NCBI RefSeq assembly: GCF_002157875.1
Contig: NZ_CP021376.1
Coordinates: 1-64,000, forward strand
From: Oceanisphaera avium
Lineage (GTDB): Bacteria; Pseudomonadota; Gammaproteobacteria; Enterobacterales; Aeromonadaceae
Direction: 5' to 3'
Length of the DNA stretch: 64,000 bases
This document shows positions 9,065 through 20,207 of this stretch, piece after piece. Below the pieces are notes generated by a model, which did not search any database, was not told the DNA's origin, and saw only the letters and a list, made by a program, of their open reading frames with translations. Made by a program: the position numbers and the translations under genes. Positions within the stretch are counted from its first letter, which is position 1; each line of letters begins with the position of its first letter.

Positions 9065-10663
9065 ATGCCATACGCAAATGAACTTGATGCACTCACCTCT
9101 TTACTTAAACAACATCCCACTTGGGGCGCGATTAAACCTGAGTATGCAGCGCGCATGCGCATTCAAAATAAATTTAAAACTGGCTTAGATATTGCCAAAT
9201 ACACCGCCAAAATCATGCGCGAAGATATGGCCAATTATGACCAAGACTCCAGCAAGTACACCCAATCATTAGGCTGCTGGCATGGCTTTATTGGTCAGCA
9301 AAAAATGATCTCCATTAAAAAGCATTTTGGCAGCACAGAGCGTAAATATTTATATCTGTCGGGGTGGATGGTGGCGGCTTTGCGCTCGCAATTTGGTCCT
9401 TTGCCCGATCAATCTATGCATGAAAAAACCGCAGTGCCGGACTTAATTACCGAGCTCTATACTTTCTTACGCCAAGCCGATGCGTGGGAGCTTAATCATC
9501 TGTTTCGTGACTTAGAAGCGGCCCAAGAGGCGGGCGATAAGCAGCAAGCTCAAGCCATCCAAGCCAGTATTGATCAGCACCAAACCCATGTAGTCCCTAT
9601 TATTGCCGATATTGATGCGGGTTTTGGCAATGATGAAGCTACTTATCTATTAGCAAAAAAAATGATTGAGGCGGGGGCTTGCTGTATTCAATTAGAAAAC
9701 CAAGTGTCCGATGAAAAGCAATGTGGCCACCAAGATGGCAAGGTGACGGTGCCCCATGCGGACTTTCTGTCCAAAATTAATGCGGTACGCTTAGCGTTTC
9801 TTGAGCTAGGTGTCGATGATGGCGTGATAGTGGCGCGCACTGACTCGTTAGGGGCGGGCTTAACTAAGCAAATAGCTGTTACTAACGAGCCAGGAGATCT
9901 AGGAGATCAATACAATAGCTTTATTGATGGCGATATTATTCATAATGCCGATGACATCAATAATGGCGATGTGGTGATCAAACAAAACGGTCAATTAGTT
10001 AAACCTAAGCGCTTAGCGTCGGGCTTATTCCAATTTAAAGAAGGCTCAGGCGAAGATAGAGTCGTGATGGACTGTATTGCCAGTTTGCAACACGGTGCCG
10101 ATCTATTATGGATTGAGACTGAAAAACCTCATATAGGCCAAATTGCGGCCATGGTGAATCGTATTCGCCAACAAGTCCCCAATGCCAAGCTGGTGTATAA
10201 CAACAGCCCCTCTTTTAACTGGACGCTGAATTTTCGCCAACAAGTGTATGACGCTTGGGCTGCCGAAGGTAAGGAAGTCTCCGCTTATGATAGAGCACGC
10301 CTTATGAGTGCAGATTATGATGACTCAGAGCTTAGCCAGTTAGCGGATCAATGGATGGCCAACTTCCAACGTGAGTCGGCCCGTGAGGCGGGTATTTTCC
10401 ACCACCTCATTACCTTGCCAACGTATCATACTGCTGCACTTTCTACCGATAATTTAGCTAAAGGATATTTTGGTGAGCAAGGGATGCTGGCGTATGTCAA
10501 AGATGTGCAGCGTAAAGAAATTCGCGAGGGCATTGCCACTGTTAAACACCAAGATATGGCAGGCTCAAATATAGGCGATGATCATAAAGAGTTTTTTGCC
10601 GGCGAGGCTGCGCTTAAGGCGGGTGGCAAAGACAATACCATGGGCCAGTTTGAAAATGTGTAA
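9065..10663 (+). CDS. aceA: Isocitrate lyase (long, about 530-residue class)
   Basis: Splits isocitrate into glyoxylate and succinate, the first step of the glyoxylate shunt, allowing growth on acetate and fatty acids. The 532-residue length and sequence place it in the longer isocitrate lyase class found in many marine gammaproteobacteria and Pseudomonas, distinct from the 434-residue E. coli enzyme. The catalytic cysteine motif K-Q-C-G-H is near residues 218-222, preceded by PIIADIDAGFGN. I chose the ATG at 9065 because AAGGA (9052-9056) then has an 8-nt spacer; the ATG at 9056 overlaps the ribosome site. Malate synthase is not adjacent. A terminator follows. Confidence 0.95.
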   Translation: MPYANELDALTSLLKQHPTWGAIKPEYAARMRIQNKFKTGLDIAKYTAKIMREDMANYDQDSSKYTQSLGCWHGFIGQQKMISIKKHFGSTERKYLYLSGWMVAALRSQFGPLPDQSMHEKTAVPDLITELYTFLRQADAWELNHLFRDLEAAQEAGDKQQAQAIQASIDQHQTHVVPIIADIDAGFGNDEATYLLAKKMIEAGACCIQLENQVSDEKQCGHQDGKVTVPHADFLSKINAVRLAFLELGVDDGVIVARTDSLGAGLTKQIAVTNEPGDLGDQYNSFIDGDIIHNADDINNGDVVIKQNGQLVKPKRLASGLFQFKEGSGEDRVVMDCIASLQHGADLLWIETEKPHIGQIAAMVNRIRQQVPNAKLVYNNSPSFNWTLNFRQQVYDAWAAEGKEVSAYDRARLMSADYDDSELSQLADQWMANFQRESAREAGIFHHLITLPTYHTAALSTDNLAKGYFGEQGMLAYVKDVQRKEIREGIATVKHQDMAGSNIGDDHKEFFAGEAALKAGGKDNTMGQFENV

Positions 10664-10704
10664 CTAAGTAAACTTAAGACCTAAGAGGTGCATTCTCTTA
10701 TTTT

Positions 10705-10727
10705 GGCAGCCCTAGGCTGCCTTTTTT
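10705..10727 (+). terminator. Intrinsic terminator of aceA
   Basis: A 7-bp GC-rich stem GGCAGCC/GGCTGCC with a 3-nt loop is followed by six T (10722-10727). Confidence 0.88.
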
Positions 10728-10750
10728 ATTTGCTTATTTGCACTGCGACT

Positions 10751-11338
10751 TTATGGGGTGTCGTGTTGAGCAGAATGTTGTACAAACGCCATTAATTGCG
10801 GATAAAAGCCCACAAAAGCCTGCTCCATTTGCGAATAATGACTTTCTAATAAAGGCATACAATGGGGCAGAGGGCTGGGCTTTCGAAAACGCATATCGAT
10901 GCGCGCTAACGCTAAGTTAATGCCTTCTAAGGTTTGATAACTGGCTAGCAGTTGATAACGTTGCATAGCATGAACTAGGCGAACCATGGCATTTGGCCAT
11001 TGTGGACTGGGTGTCAGTTGCTGGTGGGCGTAAGCAATAAACTCAGTTAAGGGCTGGGAATGATAGTGAGACCAGTATCGTGCTAAAAAATGATCAAACA
11101 TCATATCCATAATAATGCCGCCATAGCGCCGATAAGGGGCAGGCAGAGCTTGCACTTCACCTTTATGCAACGGATGGGCGTCGGTAAAGCTATCTATTTG
11201 TCGATGTAGGCGCACGCCTAAGCGCAGCTCAGGTGTTAAGCGCTCATCAATCTGCCCTTTAGCATACTCACCCAATAACGCGCCTGGCAGACTAGTATGA
11301 CTGATATCTGCCAAGTGCAGGTGGGCCAAATAATTCAC
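10751..11338 (-). CDS. acpH: Acyl carrier protein phosphodiesterase AcpH
   Basis: A 195-residue enzyme that removes the 4'-phosphopantetheine group from holo-ACP, the reverse of the PPTase reaction. The MNYLAHLHLA start, GVRLHRQIDSFTDAHP and MDMMFDHFLARYWS blocks match E. coli AcpH (YajB, 193 residues) and its HD-like metal-binding fold. The start codon is GTG at 11338, fixed by homology. It is 7 bp downstream of the CBS gene and near queA, as acpH is in E. coli. Confidence 0.9.
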   Translation of the reverse strand: MNYLAHLHLADISHTSLPGALLGEYAKGQIDERLTPELRLGVRLHRQIDSFTDAHPLHKGEVQALPAPYRRYGGIIMDMMFDHFLARYWSHYHSQPLTEFIAYAHQQLTPSPQWPNAMVRLVHAMQRYQLLASYQTLEGINLALARIDMRFRKPSPLPHCMPLLESHYSQMEQAFVGFYPQLMAFVQHSAQHDTP

Positions 11339-11345
11339 TGCTATC

Positions 11346-11840
11346 TTATTGCTCTGACTCTGAGCTTGGGCTGTCCAAGTCTAAGTCATCGTTATCTAGC
11401 TCATCAAAAGGAGATTCTGCTAGTTGGGCATCTAATACTTCTAATAAATGAATGGCCACAGTGACAAAATCACTGTCGGTCACTATGCCGACCAGCTTGC
11501 CTTTATCTACCACTGGCAGGCAGCCATATTTGTGTTTTTGTAAGTAAAGGGCAGCTTCACGGATCCCGGCTTTGGGACTAACAGTGACGACTTCGGTGAT
11601 CATCACCTCAGATAATTGATGCTGCGCTAAGCTGTGATCATGTTGGCTAAGCTCGAGACTGGACTCTTGTGCGCCTAAGATATCTCTTTGGCTGACTAAG
11701 CCGACCAACTGCTCATCGGCTAATACGGGGAGGTGGCGAATATGATGGCGCTGCATTAACGTTCTGGCCTCACTGAGCGTAGCTGAGGGCGGCAAGCCAA
11801 TAATATTGCGACTCATAATTTCAGAGACGATAGCAGACAT
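11346..11840 (-). CDS. Tandem CBS-domain protein
   Basis: A 164-residue protein made of two CBS domains (about 5-60 and 78-135), with repeated HIRHLPVL..LVGLVSQRDI and YGCLPVVDKGKLVGIVTDSDF signatures, and an acidic C-terminal tail rich in D, E and S. CBS pairs bind adenine nucleotides and act as energy or ligand sensors; no catalytic domain is attached. It has a good GAGGGG ribosome site and is probably co-transcribed with acpH, 7 bp downstream. This gene is an insertion relative to the E. coli acpH-queA layout. The regulated partner is unknown. Confidence 0.88.
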   Translation of the reverse strand: MSAIVSEIMSRNIIGLPPSATLSEARTLMQRHHIRHLPVLADEQLVGLVSQRDILGAQESSLELSQHDHSLAQHQLSEVMITEVVTVSPKAGIREAALYLQKHKYGCLPVVDKGKLVGIVTDSDFVTVAIHLLEVLDAQLAESPFDELDNDDLDLDSPSSESEQ

Positions 11841-12112
11841 AGTGATTCCCCTCTTTTATCCTCAACAATAAGCATTAGCTGGCAAACTAGCTTGCTTGCC
11901 CACTTTATCTGTTGAGCTTACGGTAAGTGAGTCTCCAACTTACGACAAGTGGAGGATAAAACCTAAGAGCTCGGCCATAAATTGTGCGCCATCTCTATTA
12001 CTGACCTTACGCTATCTGGTCATATTATTCATTATCCGTTATCAATATCGAATTGCCTTGATCCAAAGAGGTCGCCTTACTAGACTAGCGCGGTTAACAC
12101 TAGAGGTTTTGT

Positions 12113-13159
12113 ATGCTGGTCCGCGATTTTTCCTTTGAACTCCCCAACGAACTCATTGCCCATCATCCCATGAGCGAGCGCACTGCGAGTCGTTTATTGC
12201 AATTAGACGGCAATAGCGGTGCTATTACGCACGGGCACTTTTCTCAGTTGTTAGAGCAAGTTAATGCCGGCGACTTACTGGTTTTTAATAATACGCGAGT
12301 CATACCGGCACGCTTACATGGCCATAAAGCCAGCGGCGGTAAAATTGAGGTATTAGTAGAGCGTATTTTGGATGATAAGCGCGTGTTAGCGCATGTGCGT
12401 GCGTCTAAAGCGCCCAAGCCTGGTACGGCACTTATTTTAGAGCCCAACGTACAGGCCACTATGTTAGCCAGACACGACGCTTTATTTGAAATTGAATTTA
12501 ATGACTCGCGTGCGGTATTAGACATTCTTGAAGCCGTAGGGCATATGCCTTTGCCGCCTTATATCGACCGCCCCGACACCGAGGCAGATAAAGAGCGTTA
12601 TCAAACAGTTTATAATGAAAAACCGGGTGCAGTGGCGGCCCCTACTGCGGGGTTACATTTTGATCAAGCCTTACTGGATGCCTTAGTGGCCAAAGGCGCT
12701 GAGTTAGCCTTTGTCACTTTGCATGTGGGGGCGGGCACTTTTCAACCGGTACGCGTGGAGCAAGTGCTGGATCATAAAATGCACGCCGAATACATTGAAG
12801 TGCCCTTAGAAGTCATAGATAAAATCAAGGCCACGCGCGCTCAAGGCGGGCGTATTATCGCTGTGGGCACGACCTCGGTACGCTCATTAGAAAGTGCAGC
12901 CCAAGCCAGCCTCGCTCAGGGGCAGCCCTTAGCGCCCTTTTATGGCGATACGGATATCTTTATCTACCCCGGCTATAAATTTCAGTTAGTGGATATGATG
13001 ATCACCAACTTTCATTTGCCTGAGTCCACCTTGATGATGTTAGTCAGCGCCTTTGCCGGCTATAACCAGATTAAAGAAGCTTATCGTCAAGCTATTGAGC
13101 AGCGTTATCGCTTTTTTAGCTATGGTGATGCCATGTTACTGAGTCGGCGTGACGCATAA
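12113..13159 (+). CDS. queA: tRNA preQ1(34) S-adenosylmethionine ribosyltransferase-isomerase QueA
   Basis: Transfers and isomerises the ribosyl moiety of SAM to preQ1-tRNA, giving epoxyqueuosine in the anticodon of GUN-reading tRNAs. The 348-residue protein is nearly collinear with E. coli Que[10 protein letters not shown] start, [16 protein letters not shown], the [10 protein letters not shown] motif, [15 protein letters not shown] and the C-terminal [16 protein letters not shown] lies 6 nt before the ATG. It is followed by tgt after 80 bp, the usual queuosine pair. Confidence 0.97.
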   Translation: MLVRDFSFELPNELIAHHPMSERTASRLLQLDGNSGAITHGHFSQLLEQVNAGDLLVFNNTRVIPARLHGHKASGGKIEVLVERILDDKRVLAHVRASKAPKPGTALILEPNVQATMLARHDALFEIEFNDSRAVLDILEAVGHMPLPPYIDRPDTEADKERYQTVYNEKPGAVAAPTAGLHFDQALLDALVAKGAELAFVTLHVGAGTFQPVRVEQVLDHKMHAEYIEVPLEVIDKIKATRAQGGRIIAVGTTSVRSLESAAQASLAQGQPLAPFYGDTDIFIYPGYKFQLVDMMITNFHLPESTLMMLVSAFAGYNQIKEAYRQAIEQRYRFFSYGDAMLLSRRDA

Positions 13160-13224
13160 TAAGCAAAGTGCGAACAGGCCTCACTCCTTACTGATATAAA
13201 AATAAAGTCAGACTGTTTCTCTGA

Positions 13225-14379
<1,155 letters not shown>

Positions 14380-14501
14380 TCGGGTTTGCTAGTGAATAAC
14401 AGTGCAGCCAAGCTGGCCGCACTGTGAATAGCGAGTTAGCAGTGCGTAACTATTTAACGCTTAACTTTTAATGCTTAATTATCAATGAGGAATATTAATC
14501 A

Positions 14502-14834
14502 ATGAATTTTATCTCTAACGCTTACGCTCAAGGTGGTGCCGGTGCTGCTGATGGTGGTATGAGCATGATTATCATGCTGGCCGTCTTTGGTTTAATTTTT
14601 TACTTTATGATTTTCCGCCCGCAGTCTAAGCGCGTTAAAGAGCATAAAAACCTGATGGCTTCTTTAGGTAAAGGCGATGAAGTGCTAACCAACGGTGGCT
14701 TAGTCGGTAAAATTGCCAAGATCACCGCTGACAGCGACTATGTGTTGTTAAGCTTGAGCGAGCAAAGCCAAGTGACCATTAAAAAGGACTTCATTACTGC
14801 CGTCCTGCCTAAGGGCTCTATTCAGTCCTTGTAA
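14502..14834 (+). CDS. yajC: Sec translocon accessory subunit YajC
   Basis: A 110-residue single-pass inner-membrane protein with one hydrophobic helix (about 20-42, MSMIIMLAVFGLIFYFMIF) followed by RPQSKRVKEHKNLM and a small cytoplasmic domain with the GDEVLTNGGLVGKI motif. It associates with SecDF. An AGGA lies upstream of the ATG. Gene order tgt-yajC-secD-secF is that of E. coli; secD starts 18 bp downstream. Confidence 0.96.
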   Translation: MNFISNAYAQGGAGAADGGMSMIIMLAVFGLIFYFMIFRPQSKRVKEHKNLMASLGKGDEVLTNGGLVGKIAKITADSDYVLLSLSEQSQVTIKKDFITAVLPKGSIQSL

Positions 14835-14852
14835 GCCTCTAAGGAGCACAGC

Positions 14853-16706
14853 GTGTTAAATCGATATCCGCTGTGGAAATACTTGATGGTGATCTTTGTG
14901 GTCGCCATCAGTTTTCTATATGCAGCACCTAATTTATTTGGTGAAGACCCCGCCTTACAAGTATCCGGCTCTCGGGGTACTCAGGTAACGAGCGAAATAC
15001 TGGTTAAGACGCAGCAGCGTTTAGAAGAAGCAGGCATTGAAATTAAAAGTGCCGCACTGGAAGATGATCAATTATTGGTGCGCTTTCGCGACACCGACGA
15101 TCAGCTAAAAGGCAAAGAGCTGGTCGCTCAAGCCCTTGGTGATGATTATATTACGGCGCTTAATCTGGCTCCCGCTACTCCTTCTTGGTTAGAAGCTTTA
15201 GGCGCGGGCCCTCTTAAACTGGGCTTAGACTTGCGCGGTGGTGTGCACTTTCTAATGGAAGTGGACATGGATGAAGCGCTTAATCGCGTTCAAGAACAGC
15301 GTGTTCAAGATTTTCGTACTGACTTGCGAGAAAAGCGTTTACGTTATTCTGGCGTGCTTAATAAAGATGACGGCACTTTAGTCGTATTTCGCGATGCTAA
15401 AGTTCGTGATGAGTCGTTAAGTTATTTGCGCACGCGTTATCCAAGCTTAGTATTTACAGAGCGCGACAGCGGCGATAATTTTGGCTTGTTCGCCACCATG
15501 AGCGAGCAGCGTCTTAAAGAAGTAAAAGAATATGCCTTGCAGCAAAACATCACTATTATTCGCAACCGTGTGAATGAGCTAGGTGTGGCTGAGCCTTTGG
15601 TACAACGCCAAGGGGCCGAGCGCATAGTGGTGCAACTGCCCGGTATTCAAGACACGGCTCGCGCTAAAGAGATTTTGGGTGCGACCGCCACTCTTGAGTT
15701 TCGTTTAGTCGATGAAAAAGCCGATGTCGCCAGCGCTAATGCAGGACGAGTACCGGCAAACAGTGAGTTGATGCGAGATCGTAATAATCGCCCCGTAGTG
15801 TTGCAAAAACGGGTGATTTTAACTGGTGAGCATATTGTTGACTCCAGTGCCAGCATGGATGAGTTTAGTCGCCCGCAAGTGAATATCAGCTTGGATGCCC
15901 CCGGTGGTAGCCGCATGGCGGATTTTACCAAAGACAACGTCGGTCGCTCTATGGCCACGGTGTTTACCGAGTATAAAAGCGGTGAAGAGAAAAATGACGA
16001 TGGCACCAGTCAGCTCTATAAACAGCAAGAAGTCATTAACGTAGCGACCATTCAATCGCGCCTAGGCCGTAGTTTTCGCATTACCGGCATAGACTCGATG
16101 GCAGAAGCACAAAATCTGTCCTTGTTACTACGAGCCGGTGCCTTGATTGCGCCTATTCAAATCGTAGAAGAGCGCACCATAGGCCCAAGCTTAGGTAAGC
16201 AAAATATCGAAAATGGCATTATGGCGATGTTGTTCGGTATGTTGGCGGTAGTGGTGTTTATGGGCGTTTACTACCGTAAATTTGGCTTAGTGGCCAATCT
16301 GGCGTTAGTGGCCAATATCGTGATCATTATTGGCGTGATGTCGATGGTCCCCGGTGCCACTATGACGCTACCTGGCATTGCCGGTATTGTGTTAACCATG
16401 GGGATGTCGGTGGATGCTAACGTACTTATTTTTGAGCGAATTCGTGAAGAGCTCAGAGACGGACGTGGCGTACAACAAGCGATACACGTCGGTTACGACA
16501 AGGCCTTGGGTACCATTGCGGACTCTAACATTACCACTTTGATCACAGCGATTATCTTATTTGCTATCGGTACGGGCCCCATCAAGGGCTTCGCTATTAC
16601 CTTGATCATCGGTATCTTGGCGTCAATGTTTACCGCCATTGTGGGCACTCGCGCCATCGTTAACTTACTCTGGGGCGGCAAACGTCTCAGTAAACTGTCG
16701 ATATGA
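14853..16706 (+). CDS. secD: Protein translocase subunit SecD
   Basis: A 617-residue RND-type membrane protein that, with SecF, uses the proton gradient to help pull proteins across the inner membrane. It has one N-terminal helix, the P1 periplasmic region containing [14 protein letters not shown], then five C-terminal helices (from about 450) with the [18 protein letters not shown] motif. The start is GTG at 14853, fixed by AAGGAG at 14841-14846 and by the [10 protein letters not shown] start shared with E. coli SecD. Confidence 0.97.
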   Translation: MLNRYPLWKYLMVIFVVAISFLYAAPNLFGEDPALQVSGSRGTQVTSEILVKTQQRLEEAGIEIKSAALEDDQLLVRFRDTDDQLKGKELVAQALGDDYITALNLAPATPSWLEALGAGPLKLGLDLRGGVHFLMEVDMDEALNRVQEQRVQDFRTDLREKRLRYSGVLNKDDGTLVVFRDAKVRDESLSYLRTRYPSLVFTERDSGDNFGLFATMSEQRLKEVKEYALQQNITIIRNRVNELGVAEPLVQRQGAERIVVQLPGIQDTARAKEILGATATLEFRLVDEKADVASANAGRVPANSELMRDRNNRPVVLQKRVILTGEHIVDSSASMDEFSRPQVNISLDAPGGSRMADFTKDNVGRSMATVFTEYKSGEEKNDDGTSQLYKQQEVINVATIQSRLGRSFRITGIDSMAEAQNLSLLLRAGALIAPIQIVEERTIGPSLGKQNIENGIMAMLFGMLAVVVFMGVYYRKFGLVANLALVANIVIIIGVMSMVPGATMTLPGIAGIVLTMGMSVDANVLIFERIREELRDGRGVQQAIHVGYDKALGTIADSNITTLITAIILFAIGTGPIKGFAITLIIGILASMFTAIVGTRAIVNLLWGGKRLSKLSI

Positions 16707-16718
16707 GGAAATAACGCT

Positions 16719-17663
16719 ATGTTTGAGATCCTCAAAACTCGCGAACCCATTCGCTTTATGAGTCATGCCAAAGTGGCATCTGTTTTTTCTTTAGTATTAA
16801 TAGCGCTGTGCTTTTTTTCTTTGTTTAGCAAAGGGCTTAATTGGGGACTCGACTTCACCGGCGGTACTGTGTTGGAAGTCGAGTTTGCACAATCCGTTGA
16901 GCTAGACCAAGTGCGCTTACAACTAGAAGAAGCAGGCTTAAATGGCGCCAGTGTGCAAAATTTTGGCACCAGCCGTGATGTGTTAATTCGCTTAGCGCCT
17001 GAGGCTGGCGTCAATGTGCAACAACAGGGCGATAATGTGTTAGCGGCTGTTCAGCAAACTGAGAACAGCGCCGAAATGAAGCGCTTAGAGTTTGTCGGCC
17101 CAGCCATTGGTAAAGAATTAGCCGAACAAGGTGGCTTAGCCATTTTAGCCGCGCTGTTATGTATCATGGTTTATGTGGGCTTGCGCTTTGAATGGCGCTT
17201 AGCATCGGGTGCTGTGGTTGCGTTGGCGCACGATGTTATTATCACCTTAGGTGTCTTCTCTTGGTTTCAAATCGAGGTCGACTTAACCATAGTGGCCGCT
17301 TTGCTGACGGTGATTGGTTATTCATTAAACGATACCATAGTGGTATTTGACCGAGTGCGCGAAAGTTTCCGTCGCATTCGAGCCGTGTCTACGGTACAAG
17401 TATTTAATGAAGCAATCACCGATACCTTAAGCCGTACCTTAATTACTTCCTTCACTACCTTAGTGGTGGTGGTGGCCTTATTTGCTAAAGGTGGGGTATT
17501 AATTCATGGCTTTGCTGCGGCTTTGTTATTAGGGATTGGCTTTGGTACTTACTCTTCTATCTATATCGCCAGTGCTTGGGCTATGATGTTAGGAGTGAAA
17601 CGTGAGCACATGTTGCCACCTCAGATAGAAAAAGAAGGAGCGGATCAAGAACCGCTGCTATAA
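16719..17663 (+). CDS. secF: Protein translocase subunit SecF
   Basis: A 314-residue partner of SecD with a helix at about 22-42, the GLDFTGGTVLEVEF motif opening the periplasmic domain, and five more helices carrying GYSLNDTIVVFDRVRE. It starts 12 bp after the secD stop, so the two are translated together. A terminator is present 12 bp downstream, which ends the queA-to-secF group. Confidence 0.97.
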   Translation: MFEILKTREPIRFMSHAKVASVFSLVLIALCFFSLFSKGLNWGLDFTGGTVLEVEFAQSVELDQVRLQLEEAGLNGASVQNFGTSRDVLIRLAPEAGVNVQQQGDNVLAAVQQTENSAEMKRLEFVGPAIGKELAEQGGLAILAALLCIMVYVGLRFEWRLASGAVVALAHDVIITLGVFSWFQIEVDLTIVAALLTVIGYSLNDTIVVFDRVRESFRRIRAVSTVQVFNEAITDTLSRTLITSFTTLVVVVALFAKGGVLIHGFAAALLLGIGFGTYSSIYIASAWAMMLGVKREHMLPPQIEKEGADQEPLL

Positions 17664-17674
17664 GTGTTCTACTG

Positions 17675-17697
17675 AAGGGTCCGTGAGGGCCCTTTTT
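17675..17697 (+). terminator. Intrinsic terminator of secDF
   Basis: An 8-bp stem (17675-17682 with 17687-17694, one G-T pair) and a GTGA loop are followed by a T-run to 17697. Confidence 0.8.
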
Positions 17698-17778
17698 ATT
17701 GTGAAATGCATTTGCTACATGACAAACGTCCGTTAGCTGCATAACATGAGTTGATAATGAGACAAGTTCGGAGCCGTC

Positions 17779-18663
17779 TTGAACCACAGATTATTGCTCG
17801 GCCCTTTAGCTTTAGTAACGTGCTTCTTGCTAGGATGCAGCGCACCACAAATCGTTAAATCAACGCTGGTGTTGCCCATTCCCATGCAAGTGTCGTACGA
17901 AAGTGAACTGGGAATTGCTCGATTGGGGCAAATGCTTAATTCGCCTGGCCTTACGCCACAGCAACGTGCTGAATTGTTTTTTCAACGCGGTGTTATTTTC
18001 GATCGCGTCGGCTTAAGGGCCATGGCTCGCTTAGATTTTAATCGAGCGCTGCGCGAGCGGCCCGATTTTGCCGATGCCTATAATCTTAATGGCGTGTATT
18101 TAACGCAAAATCAGGACTTTGACGAAGCGTACGAATCCTTTGACTCTGCACTGGAGCTGGCACCTGATTATAGCTACGCCAATTTAAACCGCGGCATAGC
18201 GCTTTATTATGGTGGGCGTCCAGCATTAGCGGTGTCAGATCTTAAGTTATTTCTTGATGAAGAGCCCACCGACCCCTATCGCGTATTGTGGTGGTATTTA
18301 GCCTTAGAAAAAGTAGATGCTAAAGCCGCGCTTAAGACCTTAAAGCTCTATCAGGCACAATATGCTAGCGATGATTGGTCATGGGATTTAATCAATCTGT
18401 ATTTAGGCACTATTAACGAAGAGCAATTATTGGATCGCATCGTTGAAGAAAGTGTCGATAACCAAGAATTGGCTGAGCGCTTATGCGAAACCTATTTTTA
18501 TTTAGGTAAACGTGCTCAACATAATAATGAATATCAACAAGCTGAAGTCTATTTTAAATTAGCGGTGGCCACCAACGTCTATGACTTTGTGGAGCACAGA
18601 TACGCTTTATTAGAATTGGACTTAATAACAGAAGAAGCCGAAGGCTTCACTTTAATAGAATAA
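17779..18663 (+). CDS. nlpI: Outer-membrane TPR lipoprotein NlpI
   Basis: A 294-residue lipoprotein (lipobox LLGC, C20) of the same length as E. coli NlpI, with TPR repeats around residues 60-165 and the terminal NVYDFVEHRYALLELDL block conserved. In E. coli NlpI is a scaffold for peptidoglycan hydrolases and the adaptor that delivers MepS to the protease Prc. The only start that keeps the signal peptide is TTG at 17779, preceded by GGAG (17770-17773) at 5 nt; an in-frame stop lies just upstream. In E. coli the gene is next to pnp; here it lies between secF and trmJ. Confidence 0.92.
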   Translation: MNHRLLLGPLALVTCFLLGCSAPQIVKSTLVLPIPMQVSYESELGIARLGQMLNSPGLTPQQRAELFFQRGVIFDRVGLRAMARLDFNRALRERPDFADAYNLNGVYLTQNQDFDEAYESFDSALELAPDYSYANLNRGIALYYGGRPALAVSDLKLFLDEEPTDPYRVLWWYLALEKVDAKAALKTLKLYQAQYASDDWSWDLINLYLGTINEEQLLDRIVEESVDNQELAERLCETYFYLGKRAQHNNEYQQAEVYFKLAVATNVYDFVEHRYALLELDLITEEAEGFTLIE

Positions 18664-18664
18664 C

Positions 18665-18697
18665 CAATAAACCAAGTGCTTAGCGCTTGGTTTATTG
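18665..18697 (+). terminator. Stem-loop terminator after nlpI
   Basis: A stem of about 14 bp (AATAAACCAAG with CTTGGTTTATT, extended by G-T pairing) starts 2 bp after the nlpI stop. The trailing T-tract is poor. Confidence 0.65.
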
Positions 18698-18826
18698 CCT
18701 TAATTTAGCTGTGACTTGCAGGTTAGTGCTAAGTGCGGCGCTTTTTTATCTCGCCCTTTAAGCACATACAGCCGCCGAGGACTGTGGTAAACTTCTTTCC
18801 CTTAAGCACCCTTGGACCTGCTAGTT

Positions 18827-19561
18827 ATGCTTGAGCAAATCCGCATTGTATTAGTTAATACCTCACACACCGGTAATATCGGCTCTGCCGCGCGCGCCAT
18901 GAAAACCATGGGCCTCACCGAGCTGTGGTTAGTCGACCCCGTTGGCGCTATTGATGAACAAGCCATCGCCTTATCCGCCGGTGCGCATGATGTACTAGAG
19001 CGGGCACGCATTGTCGACACCCTTGAAGAAGCAGTGGCCGATTGCGGCTTAGTGATAGGGACGAGCGCACGTTCGCGCACCCTTGCTTGGCCGATGTTAG
19101 ATGCCCGCCAAGCCGGTGAGCAAGCGCTGCAAGAAGCGCCGCAACATAAAGTGGCCTTAGTCTTTGGTCGTGAGCGTACCGGCTTAAGTAATGATGAGCT
19201 GCATTTATGTCAATTTCATGTGGCGATTCCCGCTAATCCTGATTACAGCTCGCTTAACTTAGCCATGGCCGTACAGACCTTAAGTTATGAAGTGCGCATG
19301 GCGTGGTTAGCCGCTACTACTTCTGCCACTGAGCCTGAGCGTGAGTATCCTTTAGCGGCAGACCTAGAGCGTTTTTACCAGCACTTAGAAGAGACATTAC
19401 TGGAAAGCGGCTTCATTATTAAGGCTCATCCTGGTCAAATAATGACGAAATTACGTCGCTTTTTTAATCGCGCTCGACCCGAAGAACAAGAGCTTAATAT
19501 TTGGCGCGGCATCTTAACGTCTATTCAAAGAAAGCAGCGTTTTCCAGAAGAGAATAGTTGA
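18827..19561 (+). CDS. trmJ: tRNA (cytidine/uridine-2'-O-)-methyltransferase TrmJ
   Basis: A SPOUT-class enzyme of 244 residues that methylates the ribose of nucleotide 32 in tRNAs. The N-terminal [22 protein letters not shown], the SAM-knot [13 protein letters not shown] and [13 protein letters not shown] motifs, and the C-terminal [19 protein letters not shown] are almost as in E. coli. The ATG at 18827 matches the family start; a TTG at 18812 is upstream in frame. Its stop codon overlaps the first IscR site of the iscR promoter. suhB, its usual neighbour, is absent and nlpI is upstream. Confidence 0.95.
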   Translation: MLEQIRIVLVNTSHTGNIGSAARAMKTMGLTELWLVDPVGAIDEQAIALSAGAHDVLERARIVDTLEEAVADCGLVIGTSARSRTLAWPMLDARQAGEQALQEAPQHKVALVFGRERTGLSNDELHLCQFHVAIPANPDYSSLNLAMAVQTLSYEVRMAWLAATTSATEPEREYPLAADLERFYQHLEETLLESGFIIKAHPGQIMTKLRRFFNRARPEEQELNIWRGILTSIQRKQRFPEENS

Positions 19562-19578
19562 GTGTTTTAGTCGGGTTA
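19554..19578. promoter_or_regulatory. Type-1 IscR site A, upstream of iscR
   Basis: Twenty-five bases beginning ATAGTTGAGTG and ending TAGTCGGGTTA follow the type-1 IscR consensus (ATASYYGACTRWWWYAGTCRRSTAT) with about three mismatches. It overlaps the trmJ stop codon and directly abuts site B. Confidence 0.65.
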
Positions 19579-19603
19579 ATACTTGACTGATTTACTCGGG
19601 TAT
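19579..19603. promoter_or_regulatory. Type-1 IscR site B overlapping the iscR promoter
   Basis: Twenty-five bases beginning ATACTTGACTG and ending ACTCGGGTAT match the type-1 consensus closely. They contain a TTGACT -35 (19583-19588); a weak -10 (CAATCT) lies 17 bp on at 19606. [2Fe-2S]-IscR bound here would block RNA polymerase, as shown for E. coli iscR. Confidence 0.75.
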
Positions 19604-19639
19604 GGCAATCTGAAGCCCTATTTGAAAGGGTGAAATCAG

Positions 19640-20098
19640 ATGAGACTAACATCAAAAGGGCGTTATGCAGTAACAGCCATGTTGGATGTAGCCTTGCACT
19701 GTGATGCAGGGCCTGTATCGCTAGCCCACATTTCTGAGCGACAAGGCATCTCGCTGTCTTATCTTGAGCAGCTTTTTGCTCGCCTGCGCAAACATGGCTT
19801 AGTGAGCAGTGTGCGCGGCCCAGGCGGTGGCTACTTATTAGGTAAGTCCCGTGCTGCCATATCAGTGGGCGCCATTATTGTGGCCGTTGATGAGTCGGTA
19901 GATGCCACTAAATGCCAAGGGAAAGGAGATTGTCATAATGGCAGTCAATGCTTAACCCATACCTTGTGGTGTGCCTTAAGTGATCGCATTAGTGACTTTT
20001 TAGAAGGCATTAGCTTAGCGGAGCTGGTTAATCAGCAAACTAAACGCCGCCTACCCGAACAACCCGATAATACTTTAAGTCTGTTGACGCTGAATTAA
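19640..20098 (+). CDS. iscR: Fe-S cluster regulator IscR
   Basis: An Rrf2-family regulator of 152 residues. It has an N-terminal winged helix (1-65, with [18 protein letters not shown] as recognition region) and the [2Fe-2S] ligands C92, C98, C104 and H107 in exactly the E. coli positions. Cluster-bound IscR represses the isc operon through type-1 sites; apo-IscR acts on type-2 sites such as the suf promoter. Two type-1 sites precede it, so autorepression is expected. Confidence 0.97.
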   Translation: MRLTSKGRYAVTAMLDVALHCDAGPVSLAHISERQGISLSYLEQLFARLRKHGLVSSVRGPGGGYLLGKSRAAISVGAIIVAVDESVDATKCQGKGDCHNGSQCLTHTLWCALSDRISDFLEGISLAELVNQQTKRRLPEQPDNTLSLLTLN

Positions 20099-20207
20099 TT
20101 CAACTCTGGAATTAGTCAACTAACAACAGCAGCAATTGAGCCTAACTTTTAGTGTTAAATGTCGATGACAAGACTGCCAACCAAGCAGCGTCGTAATGGA
20201 GAATAAC

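Noticed and set aside
11896..12138. 80-codon plus-strand frame overlapping the queA start
   Set aside because: No ribosome site, no family resemblance, and it overlaps the well-supported queA start in another frame.
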